Shown here: positions 31,974 through 42,296 of the stretch, piece by piece | Numbering within the stretch: position 1 is the stretch's first letter | How the letters are laid out: each line of letters begins with the position of its first letter | Source: Diaporthe sp. PMI_573 | Taxonomy: Eukaryota; Ascomycota; Sordariomycetes; Diaporthales; Diaporthaceae | NCBI GenBank assembly: GCA_021399435.1 | Contig: JAJTUP010000163.1 | Coordinates: forward strand, 1-61,010 | Length of the DNA stretch: 61,010 nucleotides | Direction of reading: 5' to 3' | Position numbers and translations under genes: made by a program | Notes under the pieces: model-generated | What the model saw: the letters and a program-made list of their open reading frames with translations, nothing else | Database searches by the model: none | What the model was told of the DNA's origin: nothing

Positions 31974-32134
31974 TCAGACGTTGGAGCTAACTGATTTCGG
32001 GATCATTATCCGCCAAGCCTGGATTTTACAGGGGTTCCAAGGCGTTGGACGTTGATGGCCCACTGTTCTCGGTATCAACTCCGTGGTCAGACGTTGAGCA
32101 AATTGATTTCGGGATCATTGTCCGCCAAGCCTGG
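31974..32134. repeat. Two direct copies of a roughly 50-bp sequence
   Basis: GTCAGACGTTG...TGATTTCGGGATCATT...CCGCCAAGCCTGGA occurs at about 31974-32023 and again at 32086-32134, with a few substitutions. The intervening sequence is not repeated. Confidence 0.75.
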
Positions 32135-32264
32135 AATGATAATCCACTTCCGTCAGTCTTCAGGACTCTCGACACCGGGCGACAGAACTACATGGGTGGG
32201 TGCTGATACATGGAAGGTGTTTGGAAAGCAAGTTTAGCGCTCAACGCTCCACAGTGCACTTTTT

Positions 32265-32830
32265 ATCTTTCGGTATGACTTAGACAATGATAAACTAGCA
32301 ACCTTTTTACCGTACCTATGTTTATTAAACGTAAAAAGACTACCTGCTATTAATCTTTAGTTTTATTTTTAAGATACTCTCTACCTGTTTTTTTATGCGA
32401 CTAATAACTTCAAATATACGATTTATACCAGGGAAAGCGGCAAATTAATTTAACTTAGACTACCTGGATCTTATTTTTTCAGGTTATCCTACAGACTACT
32501 CGTTTAATTTCAGCTACTTCTAGTAATATTAACTTTTCAAATCTTAAGAATTATAGGATTAACTTATTAGAAATAATTATCTCCAGCTTATATAAGTACT
32601 AAGGTAGTCTACTAAAAGTAAGATATACAATAAGAGCTAAAAGAAAGAAAAAGATACTTAGTGATTAAATAGACTATATAATGATTTCTCTTACCCTTGA
32701 AGTTTAGTGTAAATTATAGTAGCTAAGAGAAGTGCTATATATACTTTAAAGAGTGGTCTGCACGCTAGATGTAGAAGATTTTGAAATCTAAAGCTATTTA
32801 TAATCGAAAGAGTCCAGAAGCCTATTAGTA
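32265..32830. other. AT-rich stretch without genes
   Basis: Base composition drops sharply to mostly A and T, with few CA/TG dinucleotides and many TAA/TTA, and no frame stays open. The motif CTACCTG recurs at about 32339, 32385 and 32460. This is what an old repeat looks like after repeat-induced point mutation, but the original element cannot be named. Confidence 0.6.
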
Positions 32831-33653
32831 GCATGTGGCGGTTGTCACCACTAGACGGGCTGACACCACCACAAGGTGCTGGCAGGGGCTGGTCCCTGCC
32901 ACAGGCACGGACCACGGTTATTAAACTTCTCCAACGCGTCGCACATCGCGAGTTTCTTTCCTTTCTTCTTCTCTCCTTAAGCTTAGAATCTTCGTACGTA
33001 GTGCCAATACAACAGCTTCCATGCTGGATATTACTGGCCGTTACATAGCACACCCACTATAGGTTGATACTCTGTAGCGTTTTATAAGAGTACATATTTC
33101 GCCAAGACACAGCGGCACAACGACGACATCAGATTGCCGCCAGCCCCATTACCAAGGGTGAGAGGATCTTCGGTGACACAGTTTGAGGTTAGCTGGTCAT
33201 TGCTTAAAGGTACCCGTCAAATTTGCCTCTGGTCCGGTCCACTGGTGTAAAGATCTCCCTGAATGTGAAACGCAGCTCGGAAATAAGCATTATGAGCCAA
33301 GCAAGTCAGACCACTTGAATCCTGAACCCAATTTTTTCTTCCCCTTGGGCCACCTATGGCCATGTACCTCCTTTTTCTCAAATGTAGTCGGGATTCCATC
33401 TTCAAGGTTTGGGGTGCATGGCAGCCTTTTCCTGAAAGCACTTGACGTGACTTTAGATGGGAAAGTTCAGCGTCCTCGTTTTGTCTAGTTTTTACGATTT
33501 GGTTCCCGTTCTTGTATTGGTTGTGATTACTGCAGGCTGGCCTGCATCATTCACTTTTATTCATTTGATTGCGGTTTCAACGACGACTACTTGCCCGATA
33601 TTCGGTAGTCTCCTACTATATTGGAGGATATCGTCGTATTCTCAACAGTGAAA
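32831..33653. other. Upstream region of the Nox-like gene
   Basis: Normal composition returns at about 32830. A GC-rich inverted repeat (GGCAGGGGCTGGTCCCTGCC) lies near 32880. No gene was recognised. Confidence 0.4.
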
Positions 33654-35567
33654 ATGACCATGACAGGGTCCCTGCGACGGTCTTTCACGCCTCGCAAACT
33701 CGGGTTCCATGTTGTTTTCTGGGGGGCTCATTGGGCAGTTTTTGCTTATGGATGGTAAGTAGATGCCACCAAGATTAAGGTCCTGGCTGAAAATACTGGA
33801 CGAGGTCTTGTAGCCTTCAAGCCTGACTTGAATGGTGAAACGAAGCTGGAAGGCTGCCATCCCACCTTCGGTATTCGCGCGTGTCGTCAAGGCTTGCCTT
33901 TTTCTGTCACTGACATGTGAATAGGTATGCACAAGCGACCGATAAACGCCTGGTAGGCGTCAATGCTCTGGAGTACTCTATTTGGGTCTCTCGCGGGGCG
34001 GGACTGGTGCTCAGCATCGACACAGCCCTAATCTTGCTTCCAATGTGCCGGACCATACTGCGCTGGGTGCGGCCAAAGGTGCCGTGGATTCCTCTGGACG
34101 AAAGCACCTGGTTCCATAAGCAGCTTGCCTATGCCATGCTCACCTTTACCGTCGTACATACGTCCGGCCACTATGTCAAGTCTGCGCCCCGATCCCGTCT
34201 GGTGTCAGATAATCATGTTGACAGCCAGCAGTTTTTATAACATCGAGAGGACCCAGATACGACCCGAGATCGTTGCCCAAATCCATTACACACAGCCCGG
34301 TCCGGTCACGGGTCACGTTATGCTGTTTTGCATGCTGTTAATGTACACAACAGCACATCATAAAATCCGGCAGCAGTCGTTCGAGGCGTTTTGGTACACG
34401 CATCACCTGTTTGTCCCGTTCTTTCTCGGGCTTTATACCCACACCACCGGTTGCTTCGTCAGAGACACTGCGGAACCTTTCTCCCCGTTCGCCGGCAATG
34501 ATTTCTGGAGTCATTGCCTCGGGTACCAGGGGTGGAGGTGGGAGATGTGGGCTGGTGGCATATACTTCGTCGAACGCGTCTACCGAGAAGTACGCGCGCG
34601 CCGAGAGACTGATATTGTCAGAGTTATTCGTCACCCGAGCGGTAAGCACCCCAAGTCAATTGTAGTAAGGTCTCTAATTGTATTTACACCTGTCTTCCCA
34701 GATGTCATGGAGGTACAGTTCCGAAAGCCCAGCATGTCCTACAAGCCCGGCCAATGGCTCTTCCTTAATTGCCCCGACGTCAGCCGTCACCAATGGCACC
34801 CCTTCACTATTACATCTTGCCCCTTCGATCCATACATCAGTATCCACGTGCGGCAGATCGGAGACTTTACACGTTCGCTGGGCGACGCCGTCGGTGCAGG
34901 TCCACACCAAGCCAAGTTGTACGATAAGCTTGATCCAAACGCCGTCTTCGAAGTCGCACTCCAGCAAGGCCAGAAGATGCCACAACTTCGTATCGATGGG
35001 CCGTACGGGGCGCCCGCAGAAGACATCTTAGAACATGAAGTTTCCGTCATCATTGGAGCTGGCATCGGCGTAACACCATGGGCAGCAAACCTCAAGAACA
35101 TATGGAACCTGAGAGAAAGCAAGAAATCCTGCCGCCTTCGCCGATTAGAGTTCGTCTGGATTTGCCGGGACACGTCGTCATTTGAGTGGTTCCAACAACT
35201 ACTTACATTACTTGAGGATCAGGACAAAGACTCATCATTTCTTCGGATTCATGTCTACCTCACCCAGCGTATGGATGTAGATGCAGCTGCCAATATTATG
35301 CTAAATTCTGCGGGAACAGACCAGGATGCGGTCACCCGGCTGCGAACAGGGACCAACTTTGGTCGTCCGGACTTTACGAGGATGTTAGGGGCAATATCAA
35401 ATGAGATAATGGACGGGTCCTACCTTGTCGGATTGGAGGCATCAATGAGGACGCAAGTCGGAGTGTACTTCTGCGGGCCAAGTATCCTTGCAAGAGACAT
35501 CAGAACAGCTTGTAAGGCTGCCAGTAGCCAGATGGTGGACTTCAAGTTCTGGAAGGAACACTTTTAG
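33654..35567 (+). CDS. NADPH oxidase, NoxA-like paralogue
   Basis: The exons are 33654-33754, 33925-34179, 34232-34641 and 34702-35567, giving 543 aa, close to the usual fungal NoxA length. The order is complete: N-terminal helix (FHVVFWGAHWAVFAYGW), six-helix ferric-reductase domain, FAD domain (HPFTITSCP, about 288-296), NADPH domain (GPYGAPAED; GAGIGVTPW, 374-382) and C-terminal FWKEHF. Both haem pairs are present: H98/H112 (14 apart) and H176/H189 (13 apart), as in gp91phox. It would transfer electrons from NADPH across a membrane to oxygen, making superoxide for signalling. No EF-hands are present, so it is not the NoxC type. The second donor, GTCTGC, is weak but alone gives the expected HYVNFYN. 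It is more divergent from the standard than a conserved single-copy noxA would be, so it is probably an accessory paralogue. Confidence 0.85.
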
Positions 35568-36160
35568 CATTTAATCGCCCTGTATGGAGAACGTAGCTAC
35601 GATGTGCGGTTTCAACGAGGCTCGAACTTATTCATCATGGAAATCAGGGACCAAGAATATGTTTTAGCTGGTTTGACGAGCGGCATCTTTTGTTGTCAGA
35701 GATGGGGCATATGCGCATCATTTTGGCCTTGGCAGTCAATTCTGGACACTTCGTGCACACTCCGGCTGGGCATTATGAGCAAGTATCCACATGAACCGCT
35801 TTAATTACGTTTGAACGCGCTGGGAAGGAGTGAGCGACAAACCCGCAAGCTTGTTGTTCCCCGCTCTCGAAAGATCCTGAACTCTGGACTTGACTCGTGG
35901 TTCTAGGCTGGAGTACTAGCAGTTCCGGCGCCGATGTACTTCTGCGAAGCAAGTGGAATGCTGACACAAATGATGGCGAATCATACAAGTGAGATGTTTC
36001 AGGTGGAAGATTGGCTGAATAGTACACGACTAAGCTCCGATGGCCACCGGAACTTTTATTTTAAGCGGCAAACTGGTAGTCCCGACGCCGGGTCTTAGCT
36101 AGTCGATGATAAAAGCCGATCAAAGGTTTTGAAAGGAAACACTTCCCATAATTACTTCTT
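35568..36160. other. Intergenic stretch
   Basis: No gene was recognised between the Nox-like gene and the first DJ-1 gene. Confidence 0.4.
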
Positions 36161-36166
36161 ATAACC

Positions 36167-36174
36167 TATAAATA
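36167..36174 (+). promoter_or_regulatory. TATA box of the first DJ-1/PfpI gene
   Basis: TATAAATA lies 68 bp before the ATG at 36242, a normal fungal spacing. Confidence 0.5.
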
Positions 36175-36241
36175 CGTACTCACCGAAGCACCATATTGAA
36201 CACCAGGCTCTTCTAGATCAAGCTTCATAACACTATTAAAC

Positions 36242-36985
36242 ATGTCATCCTCTGCTAGTCGGCCCAGTCTCCGCATCGGAGTCATGATGGAGAATGTGCA
36301 ATTGGCTGACGTTATGGGCATGGACATTTTGGGAAACCTGTCCATGCGCCATTACGAGGAGGGCATCACGTTTGACTCGAGCCTCACCCGATGGGCCGAT
36401 CATCCTGTCCACATGACCTTCTATTACATTGGAACCACTCTTGATCCCACCGGAGCATCGCCGGATATCAAATACCTCCCGAACATTACTTACGACGACT
36501 GCCCCCGGGATCTTGACATTCTCATCATTGGTGGACCTCCGCCCACGCATCGTCCCCCCCAGGCGGATCGTTTCATGAAGGAAGCATGGCCCAAAACCCG
36601 TGTATGGCTCGTAACCTGTATCGGATCTATGTGGCTGGCCAGCACCGGACTTCTCAACGGCAAGAAGTCCACAACAAATCGAGGATTGATATCTGTCGCC
36701 AAGCGCATGTATCCAGAAGTCGACTGGGTAGACCAGAAGTGGGTGGTTACGGAGAAAGGTTACGATGTAGCGGGCGGGAAGGGTGAGATTTGGACGGCTG
36801 GGGGTGCTGCTGCTGGTTAGTCGCTCTCTTATTATATAGGAAGAAATTTGCTAACAATGAGACCAGGTACTGAAATGATTGCAAAGTACTGCCTGGAAAA
36901 CTTTGATCCCGAATTCGTTCAGCACATAGCCCTACACTCTCTTGCTCTTGACGAATACCCCCTGGATCAATTTTACAAATCTTAA
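36242..36985 (+). CDS. DJ-1/PfpI-family protein, 230 aa
   Basis: The exons are 36242-36815 and 36867-36985, with a 51-bp intron (GTTAGT...GCTAAC...CAG) and preserved phase. The core reads RPSLRIGVMMENVQLADVMG, LDILIIGGPP, then VTCIGSMWLASTGLLNGKKS with the nucleophile-elbow cysteine at about residue 126, and TTNRG. These are features of the GATase1-like DJ-1/PfpI superfamily, which includes isonitrile hydratase-like and glyoxalase III-like enzymes and regulators. There is no signal peptide, so it is probably cytosolic. The context VTCIG differs from the common VCTGA, so the chemistry is uncertain. It is intact. Confidence 0.8.
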
Positions 36986-37442
36986 GCTGTTGACCGGATA
37001 GGCTTTACTATCATCAGGCCAAATTTACATATTGTTCTAGGCTTTAGTGATCTAAACACGTTGGCTAAGATGGGTTAAGAGCTTAAGTGCAGGCTGTATG
37101 TAAATACATATCTAAGTATTCAAGTTCTATAGCATTGTCGGGCTTAATCTGCCAGTGAAGCGAGTGAAGCGAGAGGGCCCGCCTAGGAAGTAGAGGGCGT
37201 TGTTAAACGGTGCCGCCATAATGGGCGCTTGACAACATTGGCACGTAATGGAAAGCAGAGCGGTGCATCAAAAATACGATAGCACAGAGAAGAAGGGCAT
37301 TTGGAAATCTCCTCTACGGAAGTACGGGCAAACTCGTTCAACACGGCAGAGAGCAATTTCTGTCATTTTGTGGAGGATCTTAAGAACAAATAAGAACCAA
37401 TCAATCGCAATTTCATTATATGGCCGCCTCCTTGTCAGTCTC
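36986..37442. other. Short intergenic region between convergent DJ-1-family genes
   Basis: Contains the 3' ends of two genes that point at each other. No other feature was seen. Confidence 0.4.
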
Positions 37443-38261
37443 CTAAAGCACCGGAAGAACATCTGTAACGTTCCAAGCGTCGGCGAACGGGTCACTTGTG
37501 GAGTCCAACACACGCACGTGCTCGATCTCCAAGGCAAGATCCTCGGCCCTTGCACTTCCAAAGACATCTTCGACATACGCAAGCGTCCCATCAATCCCCG
37601 CACTCACACCGCTGGTTGTGTAGATGTTGCCGTCAACAACCCATCGAGCATGGCCGATCCAGTGCGTTTTCGGCCCCATGCCGACCACCATATGCCACGC
37701 CCGCTTGTTCGTCGTTGCTTTCCGACCGTCCAATATCCCTGCCCTCGCCAAAAGTCCAGCTCCAGTACAGACGCTGATAATATGCTTCAGCCTTGGGTAC
37801 GTGTCGCGGATGAAATTGACAGCAGCTTCGACTCCTGGACCAGGTGCGCTAGCACCCCAGCCACCCGGGACAATGAGGACGTCGAGATCAGTGGGGGGGT
37901 TGGCGAACGTATGAGTAGGGACCACGGTCTCATGAAAGCTTGATCCGACGACGTTTAATGACTGATTGAAGGCTGTAGAAACGGGGTCGAGAGTATGGGC
38001 GATGATAGACAGGTTCATAGGATGCCAGAGGGAGAGCATATTGAGTATATCGAGAGGCCCGAAGACGTCGAGTGCCTGGAACGTAGGGAATAGAACGATT
38101 CCAAACTTATTGGGCAGAGTCTGATTGACTAGATTTAAAACATTGTCAGAAAGGGTAACGTCGATTGGGCCCGTGGCGTGAATTCCAGGCTTAGTGACAT
38201 CCGCATACACCGTGAAAGGAATCAAGGTCATGAGTGTTGCGAGGATTGGGAAAAGCTCCAT
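37443..38261 (-). CDS. Secreted DJ-1/PfpI-family protein, 272 aa
   Basis: A single-exon gene with a clear N-terminal signal peptide (MELFPILATLMTLIPFTVYA), so it is predicted to enter the secretory pathway. Domain landmarks are KFGIVLFPTFQALDVFGPLD, DLDVLIVPGGWGA, then IISVCTGAGLLARAGILDGR with the nucleophile cysteine at about residue 165, and KATTNKRAW. This is the usual fungal PfpI/isonitrile-hydratase-like form. Potential N-glycosylation sites (NQT, NLS, NQS, NVT) fit secretion. It lies convergent to the other DJ-1-family gene but is not a recent duplicate: length, signal peptide and active-site context differ. Substrate unknown. Confidence 0.85.
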   Translation of the reverse strand: MELFPILATLMTLIPFTVYADVTKPGIHATGPIDVTLSDNVLNLVNQTLPNKFGIVLFPTFQALDVFGPLDILNMLSLWHPMNLSIIAHTLDPVSTAFNQSLNVVGSSFHETVVPTHTFANPPTDLDVLIVPGGWGASAPGPGVEAAVNFIRDTYPRLKHIISVCTGAGLLARAGILDGRKATTNKRAWHMVVGMGPKTHWIGHARWVVDGNIYTTSGVSAGIDGTLAYVEDVFGSARAEDLALEIEHVRVLDSTSDPFADAWNVTDVLPVL

Positions 38262-38969
38262 GTTGAAGCCAGGAAAGTGATTCCAAGGAAATGTTCTAGG
38301 ATATTGCGTTTATCAAAATGTTATAAGCGCGGTCTGATGTGTTTTATAAATTTTGTAGCCCTGTAGTATCAGCAAGGAGCATCTAAGTGAGCTACTTTCA
38401 GCTGCCTCTCCCTATCTCACTCAAAGTGTGGTAGCCCTTGGTGTGGGATAAATCCTTGGCAGAGGGGCAAGGAAACTTGCTCATGCGATTATCCTCCAGA
38501 ACATGGCAGGTAATTGTTGCCAAGATAATCGCCTTGCTCATTTATTAGCTCAAGATGACAAATCCTGCTCATGAGATTACAAGATTCGGGGCTACAGATC
38601 GCCCTGGACATGGTCTTCCCGGCTAGACATCTTGTCAGAACAGGTGCAGACTAAATTATGGGGAAGAAGATTGTAGGGGTCCTGTGGATCACTTAAGTAT
38701 GGTTGCTGTTGGGGCAAATCGGTCTGTATTTGAATACCTGGTGAGGGGCGGCACCGAGACCTTCCCCATAGTCCCTCCGATGACGACTCAGCTTGCAGCA
38801 CGCTGTGGGTAGCTCCGGTGCAAATTTGCAGTCACTGAAAAACTTCTGTCAGATGTGACGGGTAGCCAAGAGGTGTGTGCCTGAGGCATCAATATGTCCG
38901 TCATGACAAAACCAGCCCCCAACGGGAGGGGTCGCGCTAGAGAACCTAGACAAGACATGATCACAATAC
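38262..38969. other. Intergenic stretch
   Basis: No gene was recognised between the DJ-1 gene start and the putative gypsy LTR. Confidence 0.4.
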
Positions 38970-39170
38970 TGTCACGGCCAGCACGAGATGCAGCATGGGA
39001 GCTGGGTCTATTGGCGCTATCAACGAATATTCTAAGCTGAGGAGAGGGAAAGAAAGGGGAGAGCGAAGCTCTGGCGGTCCCTGGCTCGCGAAGTCTTGAC
39101 GCGACTGTGGGGCTAAGGGTTAGGGTCATTGTGACGGCCAGAGGGCTTGCCTACCGTGGCTGCCGTCACA
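38970..39170 (-). repeat. Putative 3' LTR of the gypsy element
   Basis: On the minus strand a purine-rich tract GGAGGGGGGTAG (the expected polypurine tract) is followed directly by TGTGACGGCAGCC. About 200 bp later a TGGCCGTGACA gives the TG...CA ends with short inverted similarity. No second copy was found upstream of the element, so this is inferred from structure only. Confidence 0.5.
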
Positions 39171-39222
39171 CTACCCCCCTCCAAAACGCAGACACCGGGA
39201 CGGTTTCGCGTAGCTAGTGACG

Positions 39223-41205
39223 TTACGTATGCCGTCTAGACCTGCTCTGCTTGCCTGTCTTTTCTGCCCTGTTATCGTCCGGGTGGTCGTCGTCTTCCTC
39301 GTCTGCTGCTGCAGACCGAATCCATTTTTGCAGTCGTAGCGGTGGACCGGGCGCTTCTGGGTGTTCTCGATGGAAGGTCTCTAGGGCTATTGCGGCGTTC
39401 TTGAAGTTCTCGGCAGGGTACCAAGTGTCGTCAGGGTCGCATCCTCGCCAGGCCACCTGGTACTGCAGTTCTCTGTTGCGGCCGTGGAGTCGGCTCTGTT
39501 TGATTTGTTCGACCTCGAACTCTGGTTCGCCATTGATTTCTTCCGGTGGGGGCGGCGTCTGGACCTGCTGGGGCAACGGGTCGTTGTCGGCCTTCCTAAG
39601 TCGATCGGCGTGAAACAGATTGGTCATCTTGTACGAAGCGGGCAGATCGAGGACGTAACTGTGGCCTCTTTCCTCTAGAATCTCAAAGGGGCCTACGAAC
39701 TGCGAGTCGAGGCGGGTGGTTGGAGTCTGTGTCGAGAATCCCTTCTTTCGTAGGAAGACCTTGTCGTGAACCTTAAAGTTCACCGGGCGATCCTTCTTCA
39801 GCAGTCGGTTCAGTGGTTCTGCAATCCCACTGGCATGGTGGGTAAACGTTCGAATATAGTTGCACAGACCTATAAAGGAACGGATAGCGGTCCGGCTGGT
39901 AAGGTCTTCAAACTTCCACTCGCTGATCGCTTCAATCTTAGCCGGGTCGATACTGATTCCAACACCGGCTTCCATCACAATACCCAGGTAGTCCACTTTG
40001 GACACATTAAACCGCGACTTCTTGATGTCGCCTTGGAGATCAGCTTTATGCAGCCTGTAGATGACTTCCTCGCAGTAATCCCAGTGTTCTTGTTCATCTT
40101 CGCCCGAGTAGATCAGCACATCATCAGCATAGGCGCTGGCGCAGAAGTCTAGGAGTTCGTGGAGCTGGGAGTTGATAAATTGCTGCCACCAGGCTGGGCC
40201 AACCTTTAGACCAAAGGGTAGGACTTTCCACTGGAAGGTACCTTGACGGGTGCGGAATGCTGTCAGGTATTCAGAGCCAACAGCTATACGGAGTCGGTGG
40301 AAGGCCTGGATAATATCAATCTTTGAAAAGCGGCGGGCGTTTCGGCAGTTAAAGACCGTTCCGTTCAGGTCAGGCGCTGGGACAAGGCGGTTCTTAAGAA
40401 ACTGGTTGCGCCAGCGGTAGTCAATGCAGAATCGTCGGTCTGAGGAATGCGGCTTTGGGACAAAGAGTACTGGGGCTGCATCTGTTCTCATACAGCGCTC
40501 AATGAATCCCAGCTTCAGCAGCTTATCTGTCGTCTCCTTCTCTAATGGCAGGAACTGGACTGGTGTACGGTATGAGGGCGGACCGGTCGCTGGCAGCGGC
40601 CCCTCAAGCTCAAGGACTACATCGTGTTCAGGGCGGTGTGGCGGTAACGTGTCGGCTTCTTTCTTTGAGAAGAACCCTTCCAGGTGGGCTAGTGCTTTTG
40701 GGACATGGTCTCTTACAAATTGAACATGTTCCGGGTCTTCGTCAGCCGGGAACGGGTGCCTCCTCCAAACCTCCTTCCTGTTCGCACCCGTGCTGGCCGT
40801 CTGCCTCGTACCTCCATCATCGCTCCTTCGGTTTCTCCTCTCCTCGTCCGTGATGGCCTCCAGAAGCCGCCAGTCATACGCAAGAACAACCTCCGCCCGA
40901 CCATCCCGCCTGCGCAACGGTCTAGACTCAAGCTCTCGCAGGAACACGCTCGTGGCCTCGCTGCGGTGGCATTCCACGAGCACGAGCCTCCGGTGTCTCA
41001 TTCTGGCGCCAGCTTGGGCCACCTGGGAGGCGAGCCATGACGAAATGTCGGTGAACACGCCGCTGACACCGTGAGCTGGCAGTAGGTCCTCGGTGAGCAG
41101 GGGCATGTTGGCGATCAAAAACGGAACCCTAATCTCTGTGATATGTTCCTCACACACGCCATATTGGGAGACCGTGCCTTTCAATGCTGTCGCAAAGCCG
41201 GACAA
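39223..41205 (-). pseudogene. Ty3/gypsy chromodomain polyprotein, internally deleted
   Basis: A 660-codon open frame contains a reverse transcriptase (CIDYRWRNQFLKNRLVPAPD, QWKVLPFGLKVGPA, YADDVLIYS near 40100), ending EPLNRLLKKDRPV. It then continues in frame straight into the integrase C-terminal module (NFKVHDKVFLRKKGFSTQTP, FVGPFEILEERGHSYVLDLP) and a chromodomain (EFEVEQIKQS, QYQVAWRGCDPDDTWYPAEN). RNase H and the integrase catalytic core are missing, so about 2 kb was deleted at around 39788. Gag is not recognisable. The N-terminal 150 residues are not typical and run into a different gene fragment. It cannot integrate by itself. The chromodomain directs targeting to methylated histones in related elements. 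Confidence 0.85.
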
Positions 41206-41374
41206 GCTCTTGACCTAGCTTCATAAGTCCGTCCAGCGTGATCAGACTTTGACCCTTTCCGAGCGGGCGCCCCGACTCCATGAGCTCCTTCTGTGCCTGA
41301 AAAGTGGCCAGCCAAGCGTGGTTGAAGTCGTTCCACAACCTGATCCTAATGGAGACACGAGCCAGCTGATGCAA
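41150..41374 (-). pseudogene. Fragment of a fungal gene resembling MYND-finger-type proteins
   Basis: The frame reads ARVSIRIRLWNDFNHAWLAT, FQAQKELMESGRPL, then LGQELVRLCDSIERHGL. This pattern (RIRLWxxYNxxWLxxFQAQKEL...LCDxxExxGL..YQxGxWEEEI) is one I recall from the C-terminal part of fungal proteins with a MYND-type finger. After HGL a one-base shift puts the continuation QYGVCEEHITEI into the gypsy frame, so the fragment and the gypsy ORF are joined. The remainder of the gene is absent. Confidence 0.5.
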
Positions 41375-42290
41375 CAGCTCAGCTCATAGTGAGCCAAGAA
41401 GAGATGGGAGATTAGTCTGTTTCGGAGTAATCCATGTTTGCCCGCGAACCAAAGGCTCCAGGATACAGTGCTTCTCTCCCTGTCGAGGTATCAGGAGGGC
41501 AAGAAGCCGTCCGTGATGAGAGTGAGCGGATGTCGGTGGTTATCGATGCGTCTTTCAGCCGGGAAGTAAGAAGAAGCAGCAGCCCGAAGCAAGGTTGAAC
41601 CTCCGGGGCGAGCTGCAGGTCGTGGGGAGGGACTATTTATACCGTGGATATTTGACTTGATATAGCCTGGTCCGCCACAGCGGCAGAAGGGATCATGCTT
41701 ATGGGCCATTCTATTCGGCGATGCCGGAACACTGGAGACTACGATAGACAGCCACCGTATATTAAATCTGCCCTGTCACTGATCTTGCGGGATCATGTGC
41801 TGCTTATGTCGCCCGCGAAAATACATGGTCCTCTTTTGTTCAAAGGCATACGATTATTCTCGTATCCATGATCCGAGTGCTCAACTATAGTGCAATATAG
41901 ACATAGATGAAGGAAACGGAGCTGCTACCTACCATATGAACATGTTCGTTGAACCTGCGCGGGTAGATCCGGGCCAAGATCAAGGAGCCTACTCGTAAGG
42001 TTGCGACAAAAAGGACAATACGATCACCGATCACCATGATACGTGGAAAAGTCAAGCTAACGATACTTTTGTCAGCATTCCCCATCGTAAGCCAAATAGC
42101 GCACGTATCATTCCATAGAAGACAGACGCGTCCTGGGGCCATGTGTGCTATCATGACCGCCAAGTCCAGCGACAAGCTCCGCAACTTCCAGCAGACCGTC
42201 TGGGAGGAGCTCGAGGTCACCGAGCCGCATCAGGAGTTGCGTCGGGGACAGGTTCGCGTCATTGTGGAGGAAATATCATGTGACCTAAGC
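41375..42290. other. Non-coding stretch
   Basis: Several short ORFs, none recognised. A sequence boundary is likely at about 42300, where the kinase gene breaks off. Confidence 0.4.
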
Positions 42291-42296
42291 TTGGGA

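Noticed and set aside
37248..37943. 231-codon plus-strand frame
   Set aside because: Antisense to the secreted DJ-1 gene, which has signal peptide and active-site motifs.
41885..42220. Hydrophobic 111-codon minus-strand frame
   Set aside because: Hydrophobic stretches without membrane-protein family motifs or splice support.
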